Positions 16,936-28,798 of a stretch of DNA of 35,869 bases are shown in pieces (within the stretch, counting starts at the first letter, position 1; the number at the start of each line of letters is the position of its first letter). Source of the DNA: an uncultured Sphingorhabdus sp. (GTDB taxonomy: Bacteria > Pseudomonadota > Alphaproteobacteria > Sphingomonadales > Sphingomonadaceae); assembly GCA_937873665.1 (NCBI GenBank), contig CALMYW010000471.1, positions 1 through 35,869 on the forward strand, written 5' to 3'. Position numbers and translations under genes: made by a program. The notes beneath the pieces are model-generated. The model had not been told where the DNA came from and searched no databases. It saw only the letters and a program-made list of their open reading frames with translations.

Positions 16936-17826
16936 CTATCCCGCCCCTTGGTCATTAGCCCGTGCAACCTGCTGAGCCTGTGCGATTCGGCCCTGTAACC
17001 GCCGATTCAGCATCTCGCGCTCCACTTCACCAGGCGCCCGCCGGATATCCCGGCGCAGCCCATAGATTTTCTTATGCTGGCGATGAGGCAGCTTCACGCG
17101 TCCCTGATCCAGAATGACTCCAGTAACCTCGCGTGGATGCTCTCCAGAAAAGCGCTTCTGTTTATGATACCGAAGCCCATTTCTATAGATCCTTTTCTTG
17201 ATAACCCAAATTAGCTTTTCCGGAACCTGCGTTCCGGAGATCGTAATATCGTCCATGTAAACGGTGATCTTGCAACCGGCCTCCCTAACGAGCGCCCCGA
17301 TGTCCTGCCACATATCCCAGTGCGCGTAGAACGACATCAGGGGGCTCAACGAGCTACCTGTAGGAAGGTGCCCTTTATAACTCGCAAGGGAAGTGAGAAT
17401 GGCCGCCACGTCTGGGGAGCACTCCATGACGTGATTGAAAAACCAGAATACACGTCGAGAAGGTGTTGAAGGAAAGTAGGACGCAACGTCCAGACACAAA
17501 ACCTGTTTTCCATCAGAATGTTGCTTGGCATTCGTTACATAGGACCTGCCCTTGGCTGGGCAATAGAGGAAATCCGGTAAAGTAACGCGTGATAACAGCT
17601 CGGCGATACGTCGCTGCACCTTGGCAAGCTCGCTTCTCGGGCTCTCGATCCGACGGATCTTGCCTTCACCCACCTTGCTATCCCATTCGTTATATAGGTA
17701 GTCGGCGGTGGAAAATTTTGAGAGTTGTGAAAGCGATAACTGCAACAGCGCGGCGAGCTTGCGCTTCGCCCTCAAGCGAAAGAAAGGCGACTGACGCAAA
17801 TCGTAGGACGTTCTTTTGTCAGCCAT
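16936..17826 (-). CDS. Retron-type reverse transcriptase
   Basis: This 296-aa enzyme has the RT motifs in order: LDVASYFPS (about 112-120, first catalytic Asp), HLPTGSSLSP (153-162) and YMDD (190-193). Two retron hallmarks are also present: NAxxH as NAKQH (99-103) before the first catalytic Asp, and VTG (234-236) after the YMDD domain. There is no maturase or endonuclease domain, which excludes a group II intron RT. The ATG at 17826 lies inside the end of the upstream HTH gene (8-base overlap), so translation is coupled. Base composition is clearly more AT-rich than the flanking operons, a sign of separate acquisition. Retrons make msDNA from an upstream msr-msd RNA and guard cells against phage through a linked effector. 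Confidence 0.88.
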   Translation of the reverse strand: MADKRTSYDLRQSPFFRLRAKRKLAALLQLSLSQLSKFSTADYLYNEWDSKVGEGKIRRIESPRSELAKVQRRIAELLSRVTLPDFLYCPAKGRSYVTNAKQHSDGKQVLCLDVASYFPSTPSRRVFWFFNHVMECSPDVAAILTSLASYKGHLPTGSSLSPLMSFYAHWDMWQDIGALVREAGCKITVYMDDITISGTQVPEKLIWVIKKRIYRNGLRYHKQKRFSGEHPREVTGVILDQGRVKLPHRQHKKIYGLRRDIRRAPGEVEREMLNRRLQGRIAQAQQVARANDQGAG

Positions 17827-18130
17827 TGATATGTGGCTGCCCGGAGCGCTCGGCGATAAAGCTCAATAGGGCCAGAATCTTCGATGAAACCATCACTCGC
17901 GCCTTCTCCATTGGCAAGTTCCTTTCATCCAAGTTTTCGGAGAAAAACAGAATGGAAGAAATTGGAATATTGAACACTTGAGAGTAGCGCTCCAGCAACG
18001 CCAATGTTGGCATTTTCTTTCCCGATTCTATTTCGGAAAGATGTGACTTCGAGATCTCCAGCTTATCGGCAAGATCCTTTTGCGTCATGTCGTGGAAAAC
18101 CCTCATCGTTCTTAGTGCTTCGCCAATCAT
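17819..18130 (-). CDS. Xre-family HTH protein linked to the RT
   Basis: This 103-aa protein has a Cro/C1-type HTH at about residues 3-60 (ALRTMRVFHDMTQKDLADKL, then ISKSHLSEIESGKKMPTLAL) followed by a helical C-terminus of about 40 residues. The C-terminus overlaps the RT start by 8 bases, so the two form one operon. Some retron classes are known to have an HTH protein as their only obvious partner (type VI in one classification, from memory). It could repress the operon, bind the msDNA, or serve as part of the toxin-antitoxin balance. It starts 58 bases after the 55-aa gene stop. Confidence 0.85.
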   Translation of the reverse strand: MIGEALRTMRVFHDMTQKDLADKLEISKSHLSEIESGKKMPTLALLERYSQVFNIPISSILFFSENLDERNLPMEKARVMVSSKILALLSFIAERSGQPHING

Positions 18131-18188
18131 TAGGACGCCGGATCTTAAAGTGAAATCTCAACGGAAAGTAACATGCCGGGCTGGCGAT

Positions 18189-18356
18189 CTAGCCCTTCAG
18201 CAGCTTCACCAGCTCGGTCAGCGCCTTCAGAATGCTGAAGAGCACCAGCCCGAACCGGATCAGAAGCTTGAGCACCCGTGGATTGCAGAACCAGCGGAGC
18301 CAGTCCCTACGCCCACGGTCATTCGACCGCCCCTGTCGCTTGTCGAGATCGCTCAT
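18189..18356 (-). CDS. 55-aa cationic/hydrophobic small protein, candidate retron effector
   Basis: ATG 18356 is preceded by AGAGGA with 8-base spacing, a strong ribosome binding site; the longer frame from a TTG at 18377 has none. The product has a very basic, polar N-terminal third (about residues 5-17, KRQGRSNDRGRRD), then WLRWFCNPRVL and a hydrophobic or amphipathic helix at about 29-53 (LKLLIRFGLVLFSILKALTE and on). This is the build of small membrane-active toxins, though it could equally be a membrane anchor. It is encoded directly upstream of the HTH and RT genes on the same strand. I know of no characterised homologue. Confidence 0.65.
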   Translation of the reverse strand: MSDLDKRQGRSNDRGRRDWLRWFCNPRVLKLLIRFGLVLFSILKALTELVKLLKG

Positions 18357-18367
18357 AAGAAGGTTCC

Positions 18368-18417
18368 TCTGTTGCAACCGTAAACACCATTGCTCACGGT
18401 CGTCGCCCCAACAGAGA
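18368..18417 (-). promoter_or_regulatory. Hairpin covering the ribosome binding site of the 55-aa gene
   Basis: Arms 18368-18375 and 18410-18417 are perfect 8-bp complements, with an inner 5-bp stem (18378-18382 / 18397-18401) and a 14-nt loop. On the minus-strand RNA the 3' arm CAACAGAG contains the first half of the AGAGGA ribosome binding site. Folding would therefore hide it and limit translation of the 55-aa protein. Confidence 0.55.
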
Positions 18418-18453
18418 ACGGAGAACGACAGTTTGTTACCCAGTATGCACTTT

Positions 18454-18476
18454 GGCGCGGCTTCGCCCGCCGCGCC
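18454..18476 (-). other. GC-rich hairpin next to the candidate msr-msd 3' end
   Basis: Arms 18454-18460 and 18470-18476 (GGCGCGG/CCGCGCC) are perfect 7-bp complements abutting the inferred a2 repeat. There is no T-run, so termination is not certain. Confidence 0.5.
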
Positions 18477-18689
18477 TGCGACGACCGGCCCCGGGGGGGA
18501 GATCCCGGGGAACCGACCATCCTGACAGAAGGCTCATCGGCCTTCCTCGGGCCGCTTAAAGCAGCCCAGTGAGTGGCGACTATCTCCGTTTCGATCTTGA
18601 CTGGGGAAAAGTATACGGCGAACGAAGTTCGCTGGTCAAGGACCACGTTCGCCTGAGGCGAACTTCTAGCGATCTGATGCCGCGTCGCA
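18477..18689 (-). ncRNA. Candidate retron msr-msd RNA
   Basis: No gene is convincing between 18357 and 18793, yet the stretch is rich in hairpins. On the minus strand the order is as follows. Three tri-loop hairpins stand side by side: 18647-18663 (7 bp), 18633-18645 (5 bp) and 18618-18632 (6 bp). A CCCAGT/ACTGGG pair follows, then an 8-bp GGGCTGCTT-type hairpin, an AAGGC/GCCTT hairpin and a GC-rich CCCCGGGG block. The ends 18683-18689 and 18477-18483 are perfect 7-bp complements, extended by 3 bp after a bulge, and could be the a1/a2 pair. A TATATT box (18693-18698) lies just before. I do not find an unambiguous conserved AGC branch site, so the exact boundaries are uncertain. Confidence 0.42.
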
Positions 18690-18731
18690 CGCAATATATT
18701 GTGTGGTAGCGTGTGGCTAGGAGCATCCATA

Positions 18732-18793
18732 GCCTCGTGGAGCGAGGCCCCCCGCCGGAAGCGAGTCAGGTGGTACTGAGCCCTTGGTAAGGG
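18732..18793. other. Two hairpins downstream of the recombinase gene
   Basis: GCCTCG/CGAGGC (18732-18748) and CCCTT/AAGGG (18781-18793) form short stems between the recombinase stop and the retron leader. They may help end recombinase transcription or belong to a longer structured RNA. Neither is followed by a clear T-run. Confidence 0.4.
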
Positions 18794-19630
18794 TCATTCA
18801 CCCGGGGCATGGATGGCCCCTCGCCCGCCGGGCAGGTAGCGGTACAAGGTGGCCGGGGCGACGCTCAGGCGGGCCGCGACCTCATCCACGGTGATGTCCG
18901 GGTTCGCGAGCAGGGTCTTGGCCATCTCCAGGTCCTTCTCGGTGAGGGAGCGCGGACGCCCGCCGACGCGCCCGCGGGCCCGGGCGGCGTCGAGTCCGGC
19001 GCGAGTGCGCTCGCGGATCATGGAGCGCTCGAACTCGGCCAGGGCGGCAAAGATGTGGAAGGTGAGCTTGCCGCCGGCCGTGGTGGTGTCAATGGACTCG
19101 GTGAGGGAGCGGAAGCCGATCCCCTTCCCCTCCAGGGACTCCACGGTCTCGATGAGCTGCTTGAGGGAGCGGGCGAGGCGGTCGAGCTTCCAGACCACGA
19201 GGGCGTCGCCCGGCCGCATGTAGTCGAGGGCACGGGCCAGCTCGGGGCGGTCCCGCTGGGCGCCCGAGGCGGACTCCGAGAAGACCCGGGTACACCCCGC
19301 CTTGGCGAGGGCATCGAGTTGGAGGTTGGTCGACTGCTCCTGGGTCGAGACCCGGGCGTACCCGACCAGCATTCCTTTAGATAGGGGCGCGACCGCGGGG
19401 AGCGGCGCCGATGCCTTCGCCGCGTGCCAGCCGTTCACCAGCCCCTCGCGCCAAGCCGCCCGGCAGCGCAACGACCAGGTGGAGACGGAATTCGGGAACC
19501 CCGGCGGCAGGACCTCCGTGTCGTGGGCGTACCAGGCGGTCCCGCACTGGCGGCCGATCTCGCGAGCGGCGTCGAGCTTGCCCTGGGCGGGCAAGGCGAA
19601 GTCGATCCCCGGAAAAACGTCCTCGGCCAT
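18794..19630 (-). CDS. Serine recombinase (resolvase/invertase) with N-terminal extension
   Basis: The resolvase domain begins at residue 87 (MLVGYARVSTQEQ, catalytic Ser95). It contains the LDRLARSLKQL and FAALAEFERSMIRERTRAGL segments and ends in a Hin-like HTH (ITVDEVAARLSVAPATLYRY). That part alone is 192 aa, a normal resolvase. ATG 19630 has AGAGG at good spacing and adds 86 in-frame residues (MAEDVFPGIDFALPAQGKLD and on) containing TWSLRCRAAWREGLVNGWHA, faintly like ribosome modulation factor. The internal ATG at 19372 has AAGGA too close to it, so I prefer the long form. Repeated half-sites lie immediately upstream. It may resolve cointegrates or mobilise the neighbouring island; no transposase accompanies it. 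Confidence 0.82.
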   Translation of the reverse strand: MAEDVFPGIDFALPAQGKLDAAREIGRQCGTAWYAHDTEVLPPGFPNSVSTWSLRCRAAWREGLVNGWHAAKASAPLPAVAPLSKGMLVGYARVSTQEQSTNLQLDALAKAGCTRVFSESASGAQRDRPELARALDYMRPGDALVVWKLDRLARSLKQLIETVESLEGKGIGFRSLTESIDTTTAGGKLTFHIFAALAEFERSMIRERTRAGLDAARARGRVGGRPRSLTEKDLEMAKTLLANPDITVDEVAARLSVAPATLYRYLPGGRGAIHAPGE

Positions 19631-19638
19631 CTCGCAAC

Positions 19639-19701
19639 CTCTCGAAACTCGTCCAGAGTCTATGTTTCGAGGCAACCTGTTGCAAGAGACAGTTTCGAGA
19701 G
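19639..19701. other. Res-like recombination site upstream of the recombinase
   Basis: CTCGAAAC (19641-19648) and GTTTCGAG (19664-19671) form a 31-bp palindromic site with a 15-bp centre, a size typical of serine-recombinase crossover sites. A third copy GTTTCGAG (19692-19699) follows, and with flanking bases CTCTCGAAAC/GTTTCGAGAG is a 10-bp perfect inverted pair. The position directly before the recombinase start fits a res site that also regulates the gene. Confidence 0.5.
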
Positions 19702-19740
19702 ATTTTTCGCATGCGAAAGCGGGATCGCAGTGAACTCGAC

Positions 19741-19755
19741 TTCTGAAATTCAGAA
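19741..19755. repeat. 15-bp palindrome
   Basis: TTCTGAA and TTCAGAA flank a single central A. It lies in the 305-base non-coding stretch between the copper ATPase stop and the recombinase start. It could be a regulator site or a further recombinase sub-site. Nothing else was recognised in that stretch apart from the res-like repeats and a weak CTAAC/GTTAG stem at 19870-19889. Confidence 0.45.
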
Positions 19756-19935
19756 TCTCTCAGAAACGTTCGTTTTTGATGCGACCGGCGGGGCTGGACG
19801 TGAGAGCCGGGAAATACTGGCCTCGTGGCTAGCAACGACCCAAGTGGCCCATGCGCGAGCACATGCCGACTAACATACGTGATGGTTAGTGGCCGGTATC
19901 CTGGGCCTGCGCCTCCTGTGCATGGTTCCCGCCGT

Positions 19936-22128
19936 TCAGACGATTGCCTGACGCAACCGCAAGGCGTTGGTCACCACAGAAACCGAGCTGAAGCTCATCG
20001 CCAAGGCCGCGATCAGGGGCGATAGCAGCATCCCGGTCAGAGGGTAGAGCACCCCGGCCGCGATCGGCACCCCCAAGGCGTTGTAGAGGAGTGCGAACAG
20101 CAGGTTCTGGCGCATGTTGCGCACGGTCGCCAGCGAGACCCGGCGCGCGCTGGCGATGCCTCGCAGGTCCCCTTTCACGAGCGTGACCTGGGCGCTGTTC
20201 ATGGCAACGTCGGTGCCGGTGCCCATGGCGATGCCGACGTCGGCGCGTGCCAGCGCCGGCGCGTCGTTGATGCCGTCCCCGGCCATGGCAACCCTGTGTC
20301 CCTGCGCCTGGAGCCGGGCCACCAGATCGTCCTTATCCTTGGGTTTGACCTCGCCAAAGACTTGATCGATGCCGAGCTTGCGACCCACGGCGCGGGCAGT
20401 GGTGTCGCCATCGCCGGTGGCCATGATGATGGACAGGCCGCTGGCCCGGAGCAAATCCAATGCCTCCTGCGTCGACGCCTTGATGGGATCGGACACCGCC
20501 ACGAGCCCGACCGCCTTGCCGGCGACGGCGAGGAACATGACGCTGGCACCTTCCTGGCGCAGGGCCTCGGCCTGCTGCTCCAGCGCATGCCAATCGACGC
20601 CGTTTTCTTTCATCAGCACGGTATTGCCGAGCACGACCTCTTGCCCATCGACGACGCCGCGCACGCCGATGCCCGATGAGGATTCGAAGCCCTCCGGGGT
20701 ACTGAGCCCGAGTTGGCGCCGCCGCGCCTCCGCCACGATGGTCTGCGCCAGTGGATGCTCGCTGCCCTGATCAAGGCTGGCGGCAATGCGCAGGACCTCG
20801 GCTTCGTTCCCGCCGGCAGCGGCGACCGCGCCGTGAAAGGCAGGTCTGCCCTCGGTGAGCGTGCCGGTCTTGTCCACGATGAGGGTGTCAACCTTACGCA
20901 GGGTCTCGATGGCCGCCGCATCGCGGAACAGCACGCCATGGGTCGCCGCCTTGCCGGTGGCGACCATGATCGACATGGGCGTCGCCAGCCCAAGCGCGCA
21001 GGGGCAGGCGATGATCAGCACGGCCACCGCATTGATCAGGCCATAGGCCCAGCTCGGCTGCGGGCCGAAGAACCCCCAGCCGAAAAAGGTCAGGAGCGCG
21101 ATGGCCACGACGCCGAGCACGAAGGCGCCTGCCACACGGTCGGCCATGCGCTGCATGGGGGCGCGGGAGCGCTGGGCCTGCGCAACCATCTCCACGATCT
21201 GGGCGAGCACCGTCTGGGCGCCGACCTTCTCGGCCCGCATCACCAGGGCACCGCTGGTGTTGAGGGTGACGCCGATCAGCTTGTCGCCGGCAGCCTTGCT
21301 CACCGGGATCGGCTCGCCCGTCAGCATGGACTCATCCACAGCGCTGCTCCCTGCCAAGACGACGCCGTCGACCGGGACCTTCTCGCCCGGTCGCACGCGC
21401 AGGCGGTCGCCCACATGCACATGGGTCAGCGGGATGTCCTCTTCGCTGTCGTCAGCGCGGATGCGCCGCGCCGTCTTCGGCGCCAGCCCGAGCAGTGCCT
21501 TGATGGCGGCCCCGGTCTCCGAGCGCGCCTTAAGCTCCAGCACCTGGCCCAGGAGCGTGAGCGAGACGATCACGGCCGCAGCCTCGAAATACAGGGCGAC
21601 CTGACCATCCACCTGGAAGGAGGGCGGAAAGATGCCGGGCAACACAACGGCCACCAGGCTGTAAAGGTAGGCCGCGCCCGTGCCCAGTCCGATCAGGGTC
21701 CACATGTTCGGACTGTGGTTCTTCACCGACTGCACGCCGCGCACGAAGAAAGGCCAGCCCGACCACAGGACGACGGGCGTACCCAGCGCGAGCTCCACCC
21801 AGGGGCGGGCGGCACCGAACAGGCTGTCGAACAGGCCGCCCGACATGGCGATCAGGGTGACCAGGGCAGTCAGCGGCAGCGTCCACCAGAAACGGCGGCG
21901 GAAATCCGCAAGCTCGGGGCTTTCGCCCTCCCCCGCCTCCGGCAGCATCGGCTCCAGGGTCATGCCGCATTTGGGGCAGTTGCCCGGTGCGGGCTGGCGA
22001 ATCTCCGGATGCATCGGGCACGTATAGATCGTACCGGCGGCGGCCGGTGCCGCCGGGGCCTCCGGTTGCAGATCGAACTTCGGATGCTCGTGATGATGTG
22101 CGCCGCGGGAATGCTCTGCATCGTTCAT
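19936..22128 (-). CDS. copA: Copper-exporting P1B-type ATPase (CopA/SilP-like)
   Basis: This 730-aa inner-membrane pump couples ATP hydrolysis to export of Cu(I) or Ag(I). It has a His-rich N-terminus (HHHEH at 11-15) and a heavy-metal-binding YHS-like segment [20 protein letters not shown] (35-54) instead of a CxxC ferredoxin-like domain. Catalytic motifs are TGE (270-272), the metal-site CPC (375-377), DKTGT (419-423), SEHPL (456-460) and GDGIND (617-622). Asn in TM7 (LLYNALG) and MSFSS in TM8 (711-715) fit the Cu/Ag subgroup. GGGGAA precedes ATG 22128. It is last in a group with the Met-rich and SHOCT proteins, all on the minus strand. Confidence 0.93.
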   Translation of the reverse strand: MNDAEHSRGAHHHEHPKFDLQPEAPAAPAAAGTIYTCPMHPEIRQPAPGNCPKCGMTLEPMLPEAGEGESPELADFRRRFWWTLPLTALVTLIAMSGGLFDSLFGAARPWVELALGTPVVLWSGWPFFVRGVQSVKNHSPNMWTLIGLGTGAAYLYSLVAVVLPGIFPPSFQVDGQVALYFEAAAVIVSLTLLGQVLELKARSETGAAIKALLGLAPKTARRIRADDSEEDIPLTHVHVGDRLRVRPGEKVPVDGVVLAGSSAVDESMLTGEPIPVSKAAGDKLIGVTLNTSGALVMRAEKVGAQTVLAQIVEMVAQAQRSRAPMQRMADRVAGAFVLGVVAIALLTFFGWGFFGPQPSWAYGLINAVAVLIIACPCALGLATPMSIMVATGKAATHGVLFRDAAAIETLRKVDTLIVDKTGTLTEGRPAFHGAVAAAGGNEAEVLRIAASLDQGSEHPLAQTIVAEARRRQLGLSTPEGFESSSGIGVRGVVDGQEVVLGNTVLMKENGVDWHALEQQAEALRQEGASVMFLAVAGKAVGLVAVSDPIKASTQEALDLLRASGLSIIMATGDGDTTARAVGRKLGIDQVFGEVKPKDKDDLVARLQAQGHRVAMAGDGINDAPALARADVGIAMGTGTDVAMNSAQVTLVKGDLRGIASARRVSLATVRNMRQNLLFALLYNALGVPIAAGVLYPLTGMLLSPLIAALAMSFSSVSVVTNALRLRQAIV

Positions 22129-22200
22129 GACAATTCCCCATCAAGGCTGGCGACCGGGTGAAGGTCGCCAGCGGTTCTTCAACGAAGTTGCCCGGCGGCC

Positions 22201-22743
22201 TTACTTGGCCGGCATGGGCATCGATGCGGACTTGGTCATCTGCTCCATCATCATCTGCATCATGTCCATGCGCTTTTCCATCCGCTCCATGTGCTTCGCC
22301 ATGGCATCCGGGGAGTTGCCGCCCATCATGCCCATGCCACCTTTGCCCATCATGCCGCCTTCCATCATCGGGCAGTCCATCATGCCGGCCCGCATGCCGC
22401 TGGCCATCTTCATGTTCTCCTGCATCGTCTGCATGTGATCCGCCATCGCCTTTTGCCGCTCCTCGTCCGTCTTCGCCGCGGCGATGCGGTCGAGCTGCGC
22501 CTGCATCTTCTTGACGTTGTCTTGCATCTTTTGCACGGCTGGCGCCGCCGGCTCGGTGGACACGGCCCCAGGCTCCGGAGCTTGCTGCGGATGATGGGAA
22601 TCGTCGGCGAATGCGGAAGTGGCGAAGGCGAGGGAAGCGGCGATGGCGGTCATAGCGAGCCCTCTGGCTAGGGCCGGGCTTTTCCAGCCAGTTTGCTCCG
22701 CGATCTGAGCTTGCTCCGCCAGGTCTCTGCATTGCATCTTCAT
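22201..22743 (-). CDS. Methionine-rich periplasmic protein, probable copper/silver binder
   Basis: This 180-aa protein has a hydrophobic export segment at about 27-46 (ARGLAMTAIAASLAFATSAF ending AFA) preceded by a longer N-region than usual. The mature part has a coiled helical region (KMQDNVKKMQAQLDRIAAAK) and a strikingly Met-rich C-terminal half with GMMDCPMMEGGMMGKGGMGM and RMDMMQMMMEQM. Methionine clusters bind Cu(I)/Ag(I). Its place 72 bases before the CopA gene suggests a periplasmic metal buffer or chaperone. AGAGGA lies 8 bases before ATG 22743; an inner Met before the hydrophobic segment is an alternative start. Confidence 0.75.
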   Translation of the reverse strand: MKMQCRDLAEQAQIAEQTGWKSPALARGLAMTAIAASLAFATSAFADDSHHPQQAPEPGAVSTEPAAPAVQKMQDNVKKMQAQLDRIAAAKTDEERQKAMADHMQTMQENMKMASGMRAGMMDCPMMEGGMMGKGGMGMMGGNSPDAMAKHMERMEKRMDMMQMMMEQMTKSASMPMPAK

Positions 22744-22899
22744 GGTGTTGTTCCTCTAAAGGCGTTTGTGCCTGCCCCTTGGCACAGGATGTTGTGGGGC
22801 CACGGAGAAAGTTGACATCGCGGGGGTCCTGGGTTCGCCCCGAGCCGGACGCGGGCGGCGCATCGACGCGCTGTCTCCGCCACCGCATCCAGTCGGTCT

Positions 22900-23151
22900 T
22901 CAGGTCTTGCGGCGCGCTTCGTCACCGGATCGACCGGTCAGATCGGCGCGCCTTTCCAGATATTCGTCCCGGTCGATCTCGCCACGGGCATAGCGCGCCT
23001 CCAAGATCTCCAGGGCGGTGGGCTCCCGTTTTCCCTCACGCTCACGGGCGAAATAACGCACCAGCAAGACCATCAGAAGAATGGGCAGGACCCAGACCAG
23101 GACCATGCCCAGCCCGCCCCATCCCATGCCGAAGTGTTCAAATCCAAACAT
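22900..23151 (-). CDS. SHOCT-domain small membrane protein
   Basis: This 83-aa protein has one transmembrane helix at about 12-33 (GGLGMVLVWVLPILLMVLLV), a basic linker, and a C-terminal SHOCT motif (ALEILEARYARGEIDRDEYL) at about 46-65. SHOCT motifs are short oligomerisation segments common in proteins of copper and silver resistance clusters. GGAGGTGAC gives a very strong ribosome binding site before ATG 23151. It is first in the copper group; the 156 bases to the Met-rich gene hold no gene. Confidence 0.85.
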   Translation of the reverse strand: MFGFEHFGMGWGGLGMVLVWVLPILLMVLLVRYFAREREGKREPTALEILEARYARGEIDRDEYLERRADLTGRSGDEARRKT

Positions 23152-23170
23152 GTGTCACCTCCAACCAATT

Positions 23171-23199
23171 TCAGTATGGAGGTCCGACGCGTACTGCAA
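23171..23199 (-). promoter_or_regulatory. Candidate promoter of the copper group
   Basis: On the minus strand TTGCAG (23199-23194) and TACTGA (23176-23171) are separated by 17 bases, 20 bases before the SHOCT gene start. No clear CueR-type dyad is visible. Confidence 0.35.
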
Positions 23200-23269
23200 G
23201 CTGACCCACGGATGACATTTGCGTCACTTTGTGGGGCAGACCTGCATTCGGGACATCCCGACCATCCCT

Positions 23270-23623
23270 GGTCGTTTCCGCAAGAGCGAACTGGCTGCTT
23301 GGACGGCGAAGTTCATCGACCCCGACAGCATCGCCGTCAGTGACGGCCTCAGCGGCCGATCGTCACCGGCAGCGGTAGCGGCGGGCGTCGAGACCCCCGA
23401 GCTGAAGTGGGTCAATACCCTCATCGGCGACGTCAAGAATGCCCTGCACGGCATCTAACATCACGTCAGCAGTCAGCACCTGCCGCGCTGCCTAGCCGAG
23501 ATCTGCTGCCGCTTCAACCGCCGCTTCGACCTTGCCGCCATGCTGCCGCCCCTTGGCGTCGCCGCCGCACACACCCCGCCCATGCCTTACCGGCTGCTGA
23601 AGTTGGCTGAGGCTCATTGGTAG
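23270..23623 (+). pseudogene. IS1595-family (ISXO2-like) transposase remnant
   Basis: The translation holds the C-terminal part of an ISXO2-like DDE transposase: SELAAWTAKFIDPDSIAVSD, then ELKWVNTLIGDVKNALHG. An in-frame TAA (23456-23458) interrupts it, and then HLPRCLAEICCRFNRRFDL and PPMPYRLLKLAEAHW run to the true family end. The segment between SDGL and ELKW is shorter than usual, and the N-terminal zinc-ribbon half is missing. It is therefore a decayed remnant with a deletion and a nonsense mutation. It sits between the copper and czc-type gene groups and probably marks how they were joined. Confidence 0.75.
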
Positions 23624-23671
23624 TCAGGTGGCGTTATGGCGGAGTCGCCTGTGGGGCGAATCGAAGGCGTA

Positions 23672-24061
23672 TCAATGGCCCCCGACATGGTGGCGGATCA
23701 AAATAGAGCCTGCATCCTCGGGTAACGCGGCCAAGGTGACCGAGAAACGTGCGCGCTCCGGGTCTTTAGCGCTCGGGGTGCGCCCGAAGAGCGCACCTTG
23801 CTGCACCGACAGGATCTCTCCATTGCGCTTGCGTACCTCGACATCCACATGCCCGAGAATACGCCCACGATACGGCCAAGACTTCTCGATCCAGCCAGAG
23901 ACCACCAGTCCCTCATCGGTCTGCGTCTGTACGACACCGGTCGGGACGAGTCGCTTGCTCCCGTCGATATCGATTGCAAGCGGTGCGTCGGTGGCGGATG
24001 CATGCGCGGAGAACAGGACCAGCAGTCCGGCTGTAACCACTGTGGCAATCGATGGTTTCAT
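23672..24061 (-). CDS. Periplasmic protein of unknown function in the czc-type operon
   Basis: This 129-aa protein has a signal peptide (residues 1-23, ending AHASA), followed by beta-rich sequence: IDIDGSKRLVPTGVVQTQTD, GLVVSGWIEKSWPYRGRI, LGHVDVEVRKRNGEIL. GGAGATG precedes ATG 24061. It is the last gene of the metal operon, 105 bases after the EamA gene. I recognise no named family; position suggests a metal-resistance accessory in the periplasm. Confidence 0.7.
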   Translation of the reverse strand: MKPSIATVVTAGLLVLFSAHASATDAPLAIDIDGSKRLVPTGVVQTQTDEGLVVSGWIEKSWPYRGRILGHVDVEVRKRNGEILSVQQGALFGRTPSAKDPERARFSVTLAALPEDAGSILIRHHVGGH

Positions 24062-24166
24062 GGTTCATCTCCATTGGGGTTGGACGGATCGGCCCGCGGA
24101 GTCTCTCCGCGGGGAAAGATGGGATTGACTGGGCACCCTGGGCCACGGAGCTCAACCGACCGTTCC

Positions 24167-28434
<4,268 letters not shown>

Positions 28435-28776
28435 CTAGAGCGCCGCGTTGCCGCGTTCGCCGGAGCGGATGCGCAGCGCGTCCGCAAGCTCGGAAACCGC
28501 GATCAACCCGTCGCCGGGATGGCCCGTGTGGGCGGCGGCACGGATGGCCTCCACCACCTGCTGGGCCAGCTCGTCCGGGCAGAACATCAAGAGGATCAGC
28601 CGGTCGTGGGCATCCGGATTCCACTCGGTGGGGGCGAAGGCATGGTGCGGACCCTGCCCGCGGGGGTGGCCGTGCGCCGGAAAGACCGTGAATCCCGGCA
28701 GGTGCGCCAAGCCATGCAAGGCTTGCTCGATCCGTTCCAGGCGGTGCGGCTGGACGATGGCGGTGATCTGTTTCAT
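28435..28776 (-). CDS. PII-like regulator of the RND cluster (PII-NG type)
   Basis: This 113-aa protein has the ferredoxin-like PII fold pattern: MKQITAIVQPHRLERIEQAL at the N-terminus, a T-loop-like central part rich in His and Gly (FPAHGHPRGQGPHHAF), then LILLMFCPDELAQQVVEAIR and a C-terminal GDGLIAVSELADALRIRSGE. The Tyr uridylylation site of GlnB is not present. A PII subgroup linked to CzcA/CusA genes (PII-NG) is known. It may sense metal or nucleotide state and tune the pump. AGGAG lies 7 bases before the ATG; it sits between czcB and czcA. Confidence 0.85.
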   Translation of the reverse strand: MKQITAIVQPHRLERIEQALHGLAHLPGFTVFPAHGHPRGQGPHHAFAPTEWNPDAHDRLILLMFCPDELAQQVVEAIRAAAHTGHPGDGLIAVSELADALRIRSGERGNAAL

Positions 28777-28798
28777 GGCGGGCTCCTAATGTCCTGGC

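Noticed and set aside
16936..17826. Group II intron reverse transcriptase
   Set aside because: No maturase or endonuclease domain and no intron domain V nearby; retron hallmarks NAxxH and VTG are present instead.
18661..18720. Branch-site AGC of the retron RNA
   Set aside because: TAGC/TAG-like triplets occur but none sits right after the inferred a1 arm, so I do not name one.
20713..22161. 482-aa open frame antisense to copA
   Set aside because: No recognisable domain; shadow of copA.
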